DNA from: an uncultured Veillonella sp.
GTDB lineage: Bacteria > Bacillota > Negativicutes > Veillonellales > Veillonellaceae
Length of the DNA: 14,527 nucleotides
Assembly: GCF_934190855.1 (NCBI RefSeq)
Contig: NZ_CAKPTN010000029.1
Span: 1 to 14,527, forward strand
Reading direction: 5' to 3'
The stretch's first letter is position 1. The number at the start of each line of letters is the position of its first letter. Below are positions 1 through 7,207 of the stretch, in pieces. The translations under genes and the position numbers were made by a program. Below the pieces are notes generated by a model. It was not told the origin of the DNA. It saw nothing but the letters and a program-made list of their open reading frames with translations, and did no database searches.

Positions 1-371
1 CAGTAGTATAATGCGACGATTAAAATCTGAATTTCCGTATCTTTTGTGTAATACCTAATACCACTCCATAAGAGCAACATAATTGGCAGCTCATAGGCGA
101 TAAACATCACCTGATACGAGAAGTGGAATTGGTGTAGGAATTCAACGAGTAACAAGAATGTTGGTTCCGGATAAAGGTCATCGATTTTAACCGTATCAAA
201 TAGCACTATATACCAATCATAGTCAGTGCCAATTTCATATCTAAACAAGCCAAAGAAAGTGAGTACACACATCACGAGGATGGGCATAAACTTTTTATAT
301 TGTGGCGGAAGCAAGCGCTCCGCCACAATGGAGGCTAGTATAAATATGGCTAGACCAATCCAAAATGCCAT
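1..371 (-). CDS. EpsG/Wzy-like polysaccharide polymerase, N-terminal part (runs off left edge)
   Basis: This is the first 123 codons of a polytopic membrane protein whose 3' end lies outside the window. It starts MAFWIGLAIFILASIVAERL, with a hydrophobic segment at residues 2-16 and another at about 28-43. The next motif, RYEIGTDYDWY (residues 44-54), is the R-x-x-x-GTDY signature of EpsG-family proteins, which are treated as Wzy-like polymerases joining undecaprenyl-linked repeat units on the outer face of the inner membrane. The ATG at 371 lies 8 bases after the wzz stop and is preceded by AGGTGAT, a good ribosome binding site inside the end of wzz, so the two genes are probably coupled. Adjacency to a chain-length regulator fits a Wzy role. 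An 11-bp GC-rich inverted repeat covers codons 15-25. The family call is fairly secure; polymerase function is inferred. Confidence 0.72.
   Translation of the reverse strand, partial: MAFWIGLAIFILASIVAERLLPPQYKKFMPILVMCVLTFFGLFRYEIGTDYDWYIVLFDTVKIDDLYPEPTFLLLVEFLHQFHFSYQVMFIAYELPIMLLLWSGIRYYTKDTEIQILIVALYY
299..329. repeat. Perfect 11-bp inverted repeat inside the epsG-like gene
   Basis: Arms 299-309 and 319-329 are exact reverse complements (ATTGTGGCGGA) around a 9-base loop. This is GC-rich against AT-rich surroundings. It lies at codons 15-25 of the polymerase-like gene and has no T-tract on either side, so it is not a standard terminator. In mRNA it could form a stable hairpin early in the reading frame. 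The stretch 309-326 recurs exactly at 6260-6277. Confidence 0.6.
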
Positions 372-379
372 AGGATCAC

Positions 380-1732
380 CTAGTCTTTCGTGCCACTCAT
401 ACGTCTAGTGTATTGAACGTAAATAAATGCACCTGCAATTACTAAGTACAATAAGCCACCAGCAACCATTACATATAGTTTACGTGGCCAAGAATGTTTC
501 AATGGTAATGTAGGTTCGTTAATAACGCGCATATCCATACCATCGATGTTTTCTTTAATTTTTAATTCTTCCAAGCTCTTAGTTAACAGGTTGTAAGTAT
601 CAGCAGATACTTTAGCATTACGTTGTAATTCTAAGAACTTAACAGATTTTTGAGATAATTGATTAGATTGTTCTACGTTTTGTTTACTCAATGTATCAAG
701 TTGAGCAAGAGCCGCTTGTGCTGCTTCGATATTGTTCTTAGCAACTACGCGTTTTTGTAATAAGTCCATTTGAACTGGGCTAATCGTTACGTTTTCAGAA
801 GCGATGGATTTCGCTACAGTTTTGGATAATTCGCCTTCTAAGTAAGCGATATTCTCTTTAACTTTCGCAACTTCTGGATAATCATCAGTAAATTTGTATT
901 GTAATTTCGCTAATTTTTCGTTTTCGCTGAACAATTCTTTACGGATAGATTGAATTTCAGAGTTGTCAGCCATTTGAGAATCTACTAGTTTTTGATTTTG
1001 GCTGTCGATTTGAGACTCAATAGAGCCTAATACAGCATTATTTGTGTTAATTTTTACAGTTTCTTCTGCTTTTGCTTTTTCATAACCAGAAGTACGTTCT
1101 AACAAGATTTTTTCTTGTTCTGTTGGAGAGAATACGCCATTTTCTTGTTTATATTTTTCAAGAATCGCTACGTCAGCATCCATTTTTTGTTTAGCTGCTT
1201 CGTTTTTCTTTTCCAAGATTTTAACTAATGTAGAGTCTTGTGCAGAGCTTACATCAGAAATAGCATTTTTCAAAGATTCTACTACATCACCAGCAATGCG
1301 TTGTGCATTTTCAGGTGAGTCTGCAGTAATAGTAAAGGACAAGATAGAAGTACCACGAGGGTTATCTACTTGCATGTATTTTTTAACGAAATCATCGGCA
1401 TCGAAGTTTTCTTTTTCTGCATCTTCATTGCCTAATTTTTTGATAACAGGATTGATAACCTTGTCACTCTTAAGGACAGACATATAGTCTAGTACAGAGT
1501 CACCACTAGAAATACCTGCTAGTGTTAATAATGCAGTGTTTTGTGCCAACGCACCAAAGGCACCAGCTTTTGGTTTTACTTGGATCATTACACTAGATTG
1601 ATACTGCTTTGGCAGCAAGAATGCTAATAAAAGGAATATTACAAAGATGCCTCCCATTAAAACAAGGAGTAATTTCTTATACTCTTTGATAATATCTTTT
1701 ATAAGCTGATAGGAAATAACTTTCGGTCCCAT
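380..1732 (-). CDS. wzz: Wzz-type polysaccharide chain-length determinant (polysaccharide co-polymerase)
   Basis: This 450-residue inner-membrane protein has the Wzz/PCP layout. A cytoplasmic N-terminus is followed by a transmembrane helix at about 20-40, a long periplasmic region rich in coiled coil (roughly 165-390), the ELQRNAKVSADTY segment typical of the distal Wzz/GNVR region, a proline-containing stretch before the membrane (NEPTLPLKHSWP), and a second helix at about 419-438. Such proteins oligomerise and set the modal length of glycans made by a Wzy polymerase. There is no C-terminal tyrosine-kinase (Wzc/BY-kinase) domain, and no separate kinase gene is visible. The ATG at 1732 has an AAAGGA site a few bases upstream. 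It sits between the GT2 gene (32-base gap) and the EpsG-like polymerase (8-base gap). It is longer than classical O-antigen Wzz (about 330 residues), closer to capsule/exopolysaccharide PCPs. Confidence 0.88.
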   Translation of the reverse strand: MGPKVISYQLIKDIIKEYKKLLLVLMGGIFVIFLLLAFLLPKQYQSSVMIQVKPKAGAFGALAQNTALLTLAGISSGDSVLDYMSVLKSDKVINPVIKKLGNEDAEKENFDADDFVKKYMQVDNPRGTSILSFTITADSPENAQRIAGDVVESLKNAISDVSSAQDSTLVKILEKKNEAAKQKMDADVAILEKYKQENGVFSPTEQEKILLERTSGYEKAKAEETVKINTNNAVLGSIESQIDSQNQKLVDSQMADNSEIQSIRKELFSENEKLAKLQYKFTDDYPEVAKVKENIAYLEGELSKTVAKSIASENVTISPVQMDLLQKRVVAKNNIEAAQAALAQLDTLSKQNVEQSNQLSQKSVKFLELQRNAKVSADTYNLLTKSLEELKIKENIDGMDMRVINEPTLPLKHSWPRKLYVMVAGGLLYLVIAGAFIYVQYTRRMSGTKD

Positions 1733-1764
1733 ACTAATCCTTTCTTTGATAATACTTGAACAAT

Positions 1765-2754
1765 CTAATTCTGCCTATTTTTGTAACGGTAGTAAACGAC
1801 CACCGCCCAGTAGAGCTTCATTTGCAACAAGCGCACAATGAGTTGCTTCTTCTTGCCTAAACTTGGATCTACTACTAAAGGATGTAATGTAGCCAATCGC
1901 TTCACACGATCATAGTACGATGAAGCACTAGAGTCACCTTGCAACGCGGTGTACTTATTGAGCAAACCAATGACCTGGTGAATGTAAATCGTATTGTAAC
2001 TATTTGGGCAATACTCCTTTAAAAATGTATATTCTATATCCATCTTGAACACATCATCAGAAAAGGTCTTTTCTGTATATAAAGTGCTCAATGATATTTT
2101 TGTATCATGGTGAAAGTATTGATATAGACTTCTTTCTTCTATTTTATAAGATGTAACGAATCTATAATAGGAGAAATTAAAAACTTGGTCCTCTGCAACA
2201 GATAAATTCTCATCAAATCGTAAATGATGCTCATCGATTATAGCTTTTCGATAGAGCTTCGCTACAGGACCACGAATCCAATCAATAAGATCGTAATACT
2301 CTTCGGCTAAAATACCTTGTGCAGGTGCCTTGTGGACACGCAAATCAGTTTTATAAATTTTGCCAGTACCATCCACGTACACATCTTCGATAGAACCGAT
2401 GACGAGGTCCGCATCACGACTAGCTACAATAAAGGACTCCACATAGTTTTGAGAAATCACATCGTCACAATCGACGAAAATAATGAATTCCCCGCCTGCT
2501 TCCTCAAGACCTCTATTGCGAGCCGTGCTAACGCCACCATTCTCTTTATGGATGACGCGTATGTTTTCGCTTTTTTGTGAAAGCTCATCACATAGCTCCG
2601 ATGATCCATCAGAGCTACCATCATCAATCAAAAGCAGCTCAAAGTATTTATAACTTTGGTCCAATATAGATTGAACACAAGCCTCTAAGTGAGCCTTTGC
2701 GTTATAGACAGGAATGATGATACTAACGAGCGATTGTTCCATGGTATTCATCAT
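1765..2754 (-). CDS. GT2-family glycosyltransferase
   Basis: This cytosolic, membrane-associated glycosyltransferase has a GT-A fold and is 329 residues long from the ATG at 2754. The N-terminus carries SIIIPVYN (11-18), the nucleotide-binding IDDGSSDGS (43-51), NGGVSTARNRG (72-82) and the metal-binding DxDD variant VDCDD (94-98). It probably transfers one sugar from a nucleotide donor onto the lipid-linked repeat unit; donor and linkage cannot be read from sequence. It is the only recognisable sugar-nucleotide glycosyltransferase in the window, so others probably lie to the left. A TTG at 2766 is in frame, but the ATG at 2754 overlaps the licD-like stop as ATGA and has GGAAA upstream, so I prefer it. 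The C-terminal third is basic with amphipathic stretches and has no clear family motif. Confidence 0.88.
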   Translation of the reverse strand: MMNTMEQSLVSIIIPVYNAKAHLEACVQSILDQSYKYFELLLIDDGSSDGSSELCDELSQKSENIRVIHKENGGVSTARNRGLEEAGGEFIIFVDCDDVISQNYVESFIVASRDADLVIGSIEDVYVDGTGKIYKTDLRVHKAPAQGILAEEYYDLIDWIRGPVAKLYRKAIIDEHHLRFDENLSVAEDQVFNFSYYRFVTSYKIEERSLYQYFHHDTKISLSTLYTEKTFSDDVFKMDIEYTFLKEYCPNSYNTIYIHQVIGLLNKYTALQGDSSASSYYDRVKRLATLHPLVVDPSLGKKKQLIVRLLQMKLYWAVVVYYRYKNRQN

Positions 2755-3620
2755 TTGTTTTTCCAATACACATTAAAATTATGATGGCTTACGCGACGAT
2801 CCTCAGGAGGTGGCGTCATGTAATCGCCAAAGGTATTTTCTAAATACTCGATATAACCTTGAGGTGCGTAAAACTCAGTGTCCTCAAACGGCAATTTTAC
2901 ATAGCCGTCGATAGACGTTTTTTTCAAGCTTTCAAAATCCCAGTTCCAAACATAGACGGTCAAGCCAACAATGTCAGATTCGCTAATACGATATTTCGCA
3001 GAGATAGTGTTTACAAGAGAGAACACCTTTTGTGTGTTAAAACCAGCACATACTGTAATAAATGCGTATTTAATAAAGGTTCTGATTTTATTCTTTAACT
3101 CCACATTGTCCTCTTTAGAGTCCGCGAAATGTTTACTTGGCGTATAGGTGAAAGCAGAAGCATTGCCGATAACGCCCAATGTTTTTTGAGTGAACAATAG
3201 CAAACGTTCTTTCCAAGAGCAAGATGGAATGCCATCTACTGGGAAGATATCGATAAAGGCATGGTATTCTTTATATTTTTCTTTCAGCGTATGCTCGTAT
3301 AGAAGTGTTTCAGTATCACCAACACGGCCAAAGGACATATGCCAGTTTGGATTGTTCTCCAAGGAATCTGCGTGGTAACGAGGGTTAGAGCCATTATATA
3401 GTTTAAAGAACCGCTCGTAGTCCTCTCTCGGCATAGCGATATCTATATCATCATCCCAAGGAATGAAACCTTTATGACGGATGGCACCTAGCAAGGTACC
3501 GCCGCATAAGAAGTACTTAATATCGTGCTCCTCACAGAACTTAGCTACGTCTTTTAAAATATTGAGCTCAACTTCTTTCAGTTCTTCTATGGTTAATTCT
3601 TTTACGATTAAATCTTTCAT
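2751..3620 (-). CDS. LicD-family phosphotransferase
   Basis: This 289-residue protein has the LicD signature near its N-terminus: CGGTLLGAIRHKG (39-51) followed by PWDDDIDIAMPR (54-65). The Asp cluster is the nucleotidyltransferase-fold metal site. Family members transfer phosphocholine, phosphoethanolamine or polyol phosphate from a CDP-activated donor to a glycan; animal fukutin is a relative that transfers ribitol phosphate. Here it would work in the cytosol on the lipid-linked repeat. A cytidylyltransferase is in the same operon, but no choline kinase or choline transporter is visible, so phosphocholine is not specially supported. The start codon shares one base with the upstream PRTase stop (TAATG), and the 3' end overlaps the GT2 start by 4 bases. 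The donor substrate is unknown. Confidence 0.87.
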   Translation of the reverse strand: MKDLIVKELTIEELKEVELNILKDVAKFCEEHDIKYFLCGGTLLGAIRHKGFIPWDDDIDIAMPREDYERFFKLYNGSNPRYHADSLENNPNWHMSFGRVGDTETLLYEHTLKEKYKEYHAFIDIFPVDGIPSCSWKERLLLFTQKTLGVIGNASAFTYTPSKHFADSKEDNVELKNKIRTFIKYAFITVCAGFNTQKVFSLVNTISAKYRISESDIVGLTVYVWNWDFESLKKTSIDGYVKLPFEDTEFYAPQGYIEYLENTFGDYMTPPPEDRRVSHHNFNVYWKNK

Positions 3621-4234
3621 TACATCATTCCATTTTCTTTAAGATATTGATTGTATAAAGAAATAAACTGACTATTTTCCTTAGAATCATTAGACATTGG
3701 CGTAATCATGATGGTGTTGTGGAATAAGCAGTAATGTCTAGGCAATTTATCTGCTGCCTCTGTAAACACATTGAGTAGTGCCACTCTAATATCTACCAAA
3801 GAAGTATCTATCTCTTTTAAAGCATCCATAATGGATACGACGGATCCGCCAGTATCTACGGAATCGTCAACAATTAAGATTCTTTGTGCTTTACGCACTT
3901 GTTCAACAACGGCGTCATTCGGGAAGGAAATTTGGCGCTCTTTAATTTTGTTATGAACACCAGAGTTTACCTCCATTTTGCGAAGCATAAGCTTCACCGA
4001 TTTAGGCAATATCTTTAATAATGGTGCTACGGCAGTCTTTAAACCGCCCGCTTGACGCTCTGCATAAACAGGCACGATAGGCACCCCAAGTCGATCACCT
4101 ACATGTTTACCGATTAAATAACCACCTTTAGCAATAAAGATGATTAAATCTGGCTCATATGTTTCTTTAACAAGATCAGCTAGTTCATAGCTTCTTTTTT
4201 GTAAGTCGTTTAACGACAATTCGATACAATCCAT
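3620..4234 (-). CDS. Type I phosphoribosyltransferase in a glycan operon
   Basis: This 204-residue protein has a type I PRTase fold. The PRPP-binding loop ILIVDDSVDTGGS is at 119-131. The upstream pyrophosphate-loop region FIAKGGYLIGKHVGDRLGVP spans 33-52, with YAERQ at 57-61. The family transfers 5-phosphoribose from PRPP to an acceptor, classically a base. I do not see the motifs of a specific purine or pyrimidine salvage enzyme, and the context is entirely glycan assembly. The ATG at 4234 has a strong GGGGAG site upstream and lies inside the end of the PHP gene, giving an overlap of about 50 bases; starting later would cut into the fold. The tight packing with a PHP phosphoesterase suggests a paired step, possibly PRPP-dependent ribofuranosylation followed by 5-phosphate removal. 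That function is inference; a salvage enzyme is the alternative. Confidence 0.82.
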   Translation of the reverse strand: MDCIELSLNDLQKRSYELADLVKETYEPDLIIFIAKGGYLIGKHVGDRLGVPIVPVYAERQAGGLKTAVAPLLKILPKSVKLMLRKMEVNSGVHNKIKERQISFPNDAVVEQVRKAQRILIVDDSVDTGGSVVSIMDALKEIDTSLVDIRVALLNVFTEAADKLPRHYCLFHNTIMITPMSNDSKENSQFISLYNQYLKENGMM

Positions 4235-4910
4235 AAAAATCTCCCCGTTGGATAAATGATAACATCCGGTCTAGAATGGTGAATTTATGGGCGATTGGAA
4301 TGCATGGTGAACTAGTGAAAGTAGCGTTTTCTATGGCAGCAATAAAGGTTTCTGGCGTTTCTGGCGCTATATCAGTTTCTATATAATCCTTGCCAATTTC
4401 AATCCACGTGTGGATATCCCCACCGATAACCTTGCGCAAATTGTATTTTTCCGCAATTTCATTTTGTTTTACATCATAGTCAGTGCTAATATTCCGACCA
4501 TTATGAACCTCGATGCAGTCAATTTGAGACTGTAACTTTTCAATATACGGTTCTTTCAAAACGGTTTTATATCGCTTCTCATCATAAGGGTGAGGAACGT
4601 AGACAATACCACCTTGTCGCTTGATTTCAGCAACCGTTTCCTCCGGTGACATACCGCTATTTATATGTTCGTTAATATACAAACCTATAATTTCCCCAGC
4701 TGTAGTCATAACCTCTTCCCCTAGGATGACATGAAGCTTATTCCCTTTTCGTTCACAATACTCTTTAAAGGCCAATGCCCCTTTTAAATTGTTATGCTCA
4801 GTAATGGTAATATGCGTAATCCCTTTGTTGAGGCAAAGCATATGGAGTAACCAAAACGGCAACATACTATCATGTGAATATTTAGTGTGAGCATGACAAA
4901 CTAATTTCAT
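4185..4910 (-). CDS. PHP-domain metal-dependent phosphoesterase
   Basis: This 241-residue single-domain PHP protein carries the family's ligands in order: H6 and H8 in CHAHTKYS, D14, H39 in TITEHNN, E65 in GEE, H107 in VPHPYD, H136/N137 in EVHNGRN, and D165 and H167 in GGDIHTW. With the complete metal set it should be an active trinuclear phosphoesterase. Relatives include histidinol phosphatase, nucleoside 3',5'-bisphosphate phosphatases and the YciV/TrpH group. The ATG at 4910 is 10 bases after AAGGAG; a TTG at 4919 is in frame but only one base from that site, so it is unlikely. The 3' end overlaps the PRTase gene by about 50 bases. The likely substrate is a phosphorylated sugar or lipid-linked intermediate in this pathway, not a housekeeping metabolite; this is inferred from position. 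Confidence 0.84.
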   Translation of the reverse strand: MKLVCHAHTKYSHDSMLPFWLLHMLCLNKGITHITITEHNNLKGALAFKEYCERKGNKLHVILGEEVMTTAGEIIGLYINEHINSGMSPEETVAEIKRQGGIVYVPHPYDEKRYKTVLKEPYIEKLQSQIDCIEVHNGRNISTDYDVKQNEIAEKYNLRKVIGGDIHTWIEIGKDYIETDIAPETPETFIAAIENATFTSSPCIPIAHKFTILDRMLSFIQRGDFYGLYRIVVKRLTKKKL

Positions 4911-4926
4911 AGAATTCAAGCTCCTT

Positions 4927-6126
4927 TTACTTAATTATGTTAGCTATAAAGTCAGCTACAATCGGACAAGCTTGTCCTTTTTCATATGTTCCTAAACGCT
5001 CTTGATGAGCATGTAGTCTTTCTAAGTATTTTTCTGTATCGTACTCTTTAATGAGCTGGCCTAATACTTCATTGGTCAACGCAAATGGATATGGCCACTC
5101 TTCTAACGGTGTACAGTAATTCGTAACAGACTCATACTCCACCTTATCAGGCGTATAGAGAAAACAAGGTCGTTCTAATAAACCAAAGTCCCATACGGAG
5201 CTAGAGTAGTCCGTAACGAGTACATCTGCTACGAGCAATACCTCTTGCATATCGTCGTGGCTAGAGACGTTGATAACATAGTCAGGTATATTGCTGTCGC
5301 TTTCTAAATAGTAATGACCGCGATACAAGATTTTCCACTCGCCCCCGAACTTGTCTTCCAAGTTCTGTTTTAATGCAGGGAAATCGATATCATAGGTACT
5401 GCTGCCTTGGAACTCGCGGTATGTAGGCGCATACAGTACATAGTGATAGTTTGGATCTAATTTCATTTTTGAAAGTATGTCCAAACGCTTAGCGTCCATA
5501 GTGGCACTATCTGCGAAGAACATATCATCCCGCGGCAAGCCAGAGTCGATAAATTGTTCTTCTTTTACATCAAAGGCTTGTGCTGCATAGTGCGTAAAGA
5601 GCTTACAAGAGGATAGGAAGTAGTTAAATTTATGTGTCATATGGTAGCGCACACGCCCCATCCAGTTCCAATCTAACAACATGCCCCATTTCTTGTAGGC
5701 ACCGCCCCCATGCCAAGTGTTGATGTACACTTGATTGCCTGTAGTCGGTAAAAAGGCTTCTAATAGGTCATTGAAAACGATGACCTTAGAGGACAAATAA
5801 TAGTAAAAGTACTGTAGTGAACCTTGTTTAACAGTGATAATGCCTTGACGGCGTAACTCATCATAAGGTTCTGGATTATTAAAAGACCACACGATTTCGT
5901 ACGAATCGTCGTTCTTCATGTACTCACTAATGTATTTAGGGCTACAAGTGTAGCCTCGACCTTCGTAAGCTCTAAAGAGAATGCGGTTCTTCTTTACAGG
6001 AATAAAGAAGGCAATCCCTCGAAAGACAGTTCTAGCCGCTACTTGGGCGCATAAGCCGCCGAAATTGATGGCTAGATAAACTGCTTTCACCTTGCGAAGT
6101 TTATTCTTTAGCTCTCGTAGATTCAT
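4927..6126 (-). CDS. TagB/TagF-like CDP-polyol phosphotransferase
   Basis: This 399-residue protein has the features of the CDP-glycerol glycerophosphotransferase family (GT-B fold): NTWHGGGAYKKWG (136-148), YAPTYRE (232-238), YRGHYY (268-273) and the donor-site motif LVTDYSSSVWDF (303-314). Family members move glycerol-phosphate or ribitol-phosphate from a CDP donor onto a lipid-linked acceptor at the inner membrane. The N-terminal 45 residues are basic and moderately hydrophobic, fitting peripheral membrane binding. In a diderm this is unlikely to make teichoic acid. A polyol-phosphate or similar group on the glycan repeat is more likely, with the donor supplied by the cytidylyltransferase two genes upstream. 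It begins 7 bases after the aminotransferase stop with no clear Shine-Dalgarno, so translation probably depends on coupling. Exact donor unknown. Confidence 0.85.
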   Translation of the reverse strand: MNLRELKNKLRKVKAVYLAINFGGLCAQVAARTVFRGIAFFIPVKKNRILFRAYEGRGYTCSPKYISEYMKNDDSYEIVWSFNNPEPYDELRRQGIITVKQGSLQYFYYYLSSKVIVFNDLLEAFLPTTGNQVYINTWHGGGAYKKWGMLLDWNWMGRVRYHMTHKFNYFLSSCKLFTHYAAQAFDVKEEQFIDSGLPRDDMFFADSATMDAKRLDILSKMKLDPNYHYVLYAPTYREFQGSSTYDIDFPALKQNLEDKFGGEWKILYRGHYYLESDSNIPDYVINVSSHDDMQEVLLVADVLVTDYSSSVWDFGLLERPCFLYTPDKVEYESVTNYCTPLEEWPYPFALTNEVLGQLIKEYDTEKYLERLHAHQERLGTYEKGQACPIVADFIANIIK

Positions 6127-6133
6127 GGTTGTA

Positions 6134-7186
6134 CTACTTATCTAGTTCCAATAAATGTTCTACAAATAGTTTCATATATTTAACATCGCCTGTAGTTACG
6201 CGGATATAGCCTTTAAGGATGTCGTAACCAGATGTTTTAATGGAAATCTTTTTCTCCGTAAGCAAGCGCTCCGCCACTGTTTCAGCGTCTGTTTTAGCCT
6301 TGATGGTAACGTAGTTACCACCTTGGAATACGTATTCATAGCCCGCTTTATCTAACTCAGCCATGAGGTACTCACGACCTTCTAACTCTGTAGCGATGAG
6401 CTTTTGTGTAAGCTCTTTATTGTTGATAAGCTCGTTAGCAAACAACAAAGCGATAGAGTTTGTATCAAAAGTTGGTCTCGCATTGTTAATCATCTTTACA
6501 ATTTTAGCGGAAGATACGGCATAGCCGATACGGCACGCTGCAATGGAGAATAATTTAGAGAACGTACGCGTTACGATGATGTGATCGTACTCTTTCAACA
6601 ATGGCATCTGTGTACCTTCGTAGAAGTAGTGGTATGCTTCGTCAATGATTAATAGAGAACCAGTAGCCTTTGTTTTTTCTGCTACGAGGCGGAACTCTTC
6701 ATCAGTGTAAGGACGGCCTACAGGGTTGTTAGGATTCAACATGGACACGATGCTCGTATTTTCATCGATGCACTCAAGCAAGCGATTCAAGTCAATATCA
6801 AAGTCCTTCGTTACATCTACCTTTTTATGGTTCAAACCGTACATGTTCGCATATACGCCGTACATTTCAAAGGTTGGGAATACGCTAACAAAGTTAGAAC
6901 CTGGTTTGCCAAAAGCTTCAAAGATATATTTCAAAGCCATTTCAGAACCATCTGTAATAGCGATGTTATCTACCGATACATCGTGGAATTTTGCCAAAGA
7001 ATTGATGAGAGGATCTTTATCCGGATACGTAGAGAAGAACTCTGGTGTCAATTTACTTTTAACAGACTCAACCACCTCTAGTGGCAAGCCACCAGGGTTT
7101 TCATTCATATCTAAGCGCAAAATACCTTCTCGATTACCACCTGGGTATTTGCGTTCCAGTTGTTCAATTAATGGATTAATGTACAT
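6134..7186 (-). CDS. HisC-like PLP-dependent enzyme (aminotransferase or phosphoamino-acid decarboxylase)
   Basis: This 350-residue fold-type I PLP enzyme belongs to the histidinol-phosphate aminotransferase / CobD group. Visible features are LDMNENPGG (25-33), NPNNPVG (151-157), IIDEAYHYF (180-188) with the pyridine-N Asp, the Schiff-base lysine K211 in TRTFSKLFSIAACRIGY, and the carboxylate- or phosphate-binding arginine in IRVTTG (328-333). There is no other his gene nearby. Its place between a cytidylyltransferase fusion and a CDP-polyol transferase suggests it makes the phosphorylated amino-alcohol that is then CTP-activated. Comparable HisC-like enzymes in Campylobacter capsule loci act on dihydroxyacetone phosphate or phosphoserine. 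The ATG at 7186 follows an AGGAGATGG site. Assigning transamination or decarboxylation needs active-site comparison. Confidence 0.83.
   Translation of the reverse strand: MYINPLIEQLERKYPGGNREGILRLDMNENPGGLPLEVVESVKSKLTPEFFSTYPDKDPLINSLAKFHDVSVDNIAITDGSEMALKYIFEAFGKPGSNFVSVFPTFEMYGVYANMYGLNHKKVDVTKDFDIDLNRLLECIDENTSIVSMLNPNNPVGRPYTDEEFRLVAEKTKATGSLLIIDEAYHYFYEGTQMPLLKEYDHIIVTRTFSKLFSIAACRIGYAVSSAKIVKMINNARPTFDTNSIALLFANELINNKELTQKLIATELEGREYLMAELDKAGYEYVFQGGNYVTIKAKTDAETVAERLLTEKKISIKTSGYDILKGYIRVTTGDVKYMKLFVEHLLELDK
6260..6277. repeat. Second copy of an 18-bp sequence also at 309-326
   Basis: AAGCAAGCGCTCCGCCAC is identical in both places and in the same orientation. In each gene the minus strand reads it in a frame giving VAERLL, but the flanking bases differ, and here it is not part of the 11-bp inverted repeat. 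It is more than expected by chance for this window size; its meaning is unknown. Confidence 0.6.
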
Positions 7187-7207
7187 AGTGCCATCTCCTG
7201 CTATCTA

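Noticed and set aside
226..408. 60-codon plus-strand open frame
   Set aside because: It covers the EpsG-like gene, whose minus-strand frame has the GTDY motif and coupled start; no ribosome binding site supports the plus-strand frame.
2755..2766. TTG start 12 bases upstream for the GT2 gene
   Set aside because: The ATG at 2754 forms a typical ATGA overlap with the previous stop and has GGAAA at better spacing; the TTG is only a formal possibility.
4911..4919. TTG start for the PHP gene
   Set aside because: It is one base from AAGGAG, too close to be used; the ATG at 4910 has suitable spacing and gives the normal PHP N-terminus.
6134..7186. Histidine biosynthesis hisC
   Set aside because: No his genes are nearby and the gene is embedded between glycan-precursor genes, so a dedicated surface-glycan role is more likely, although the fold is HisC-like.
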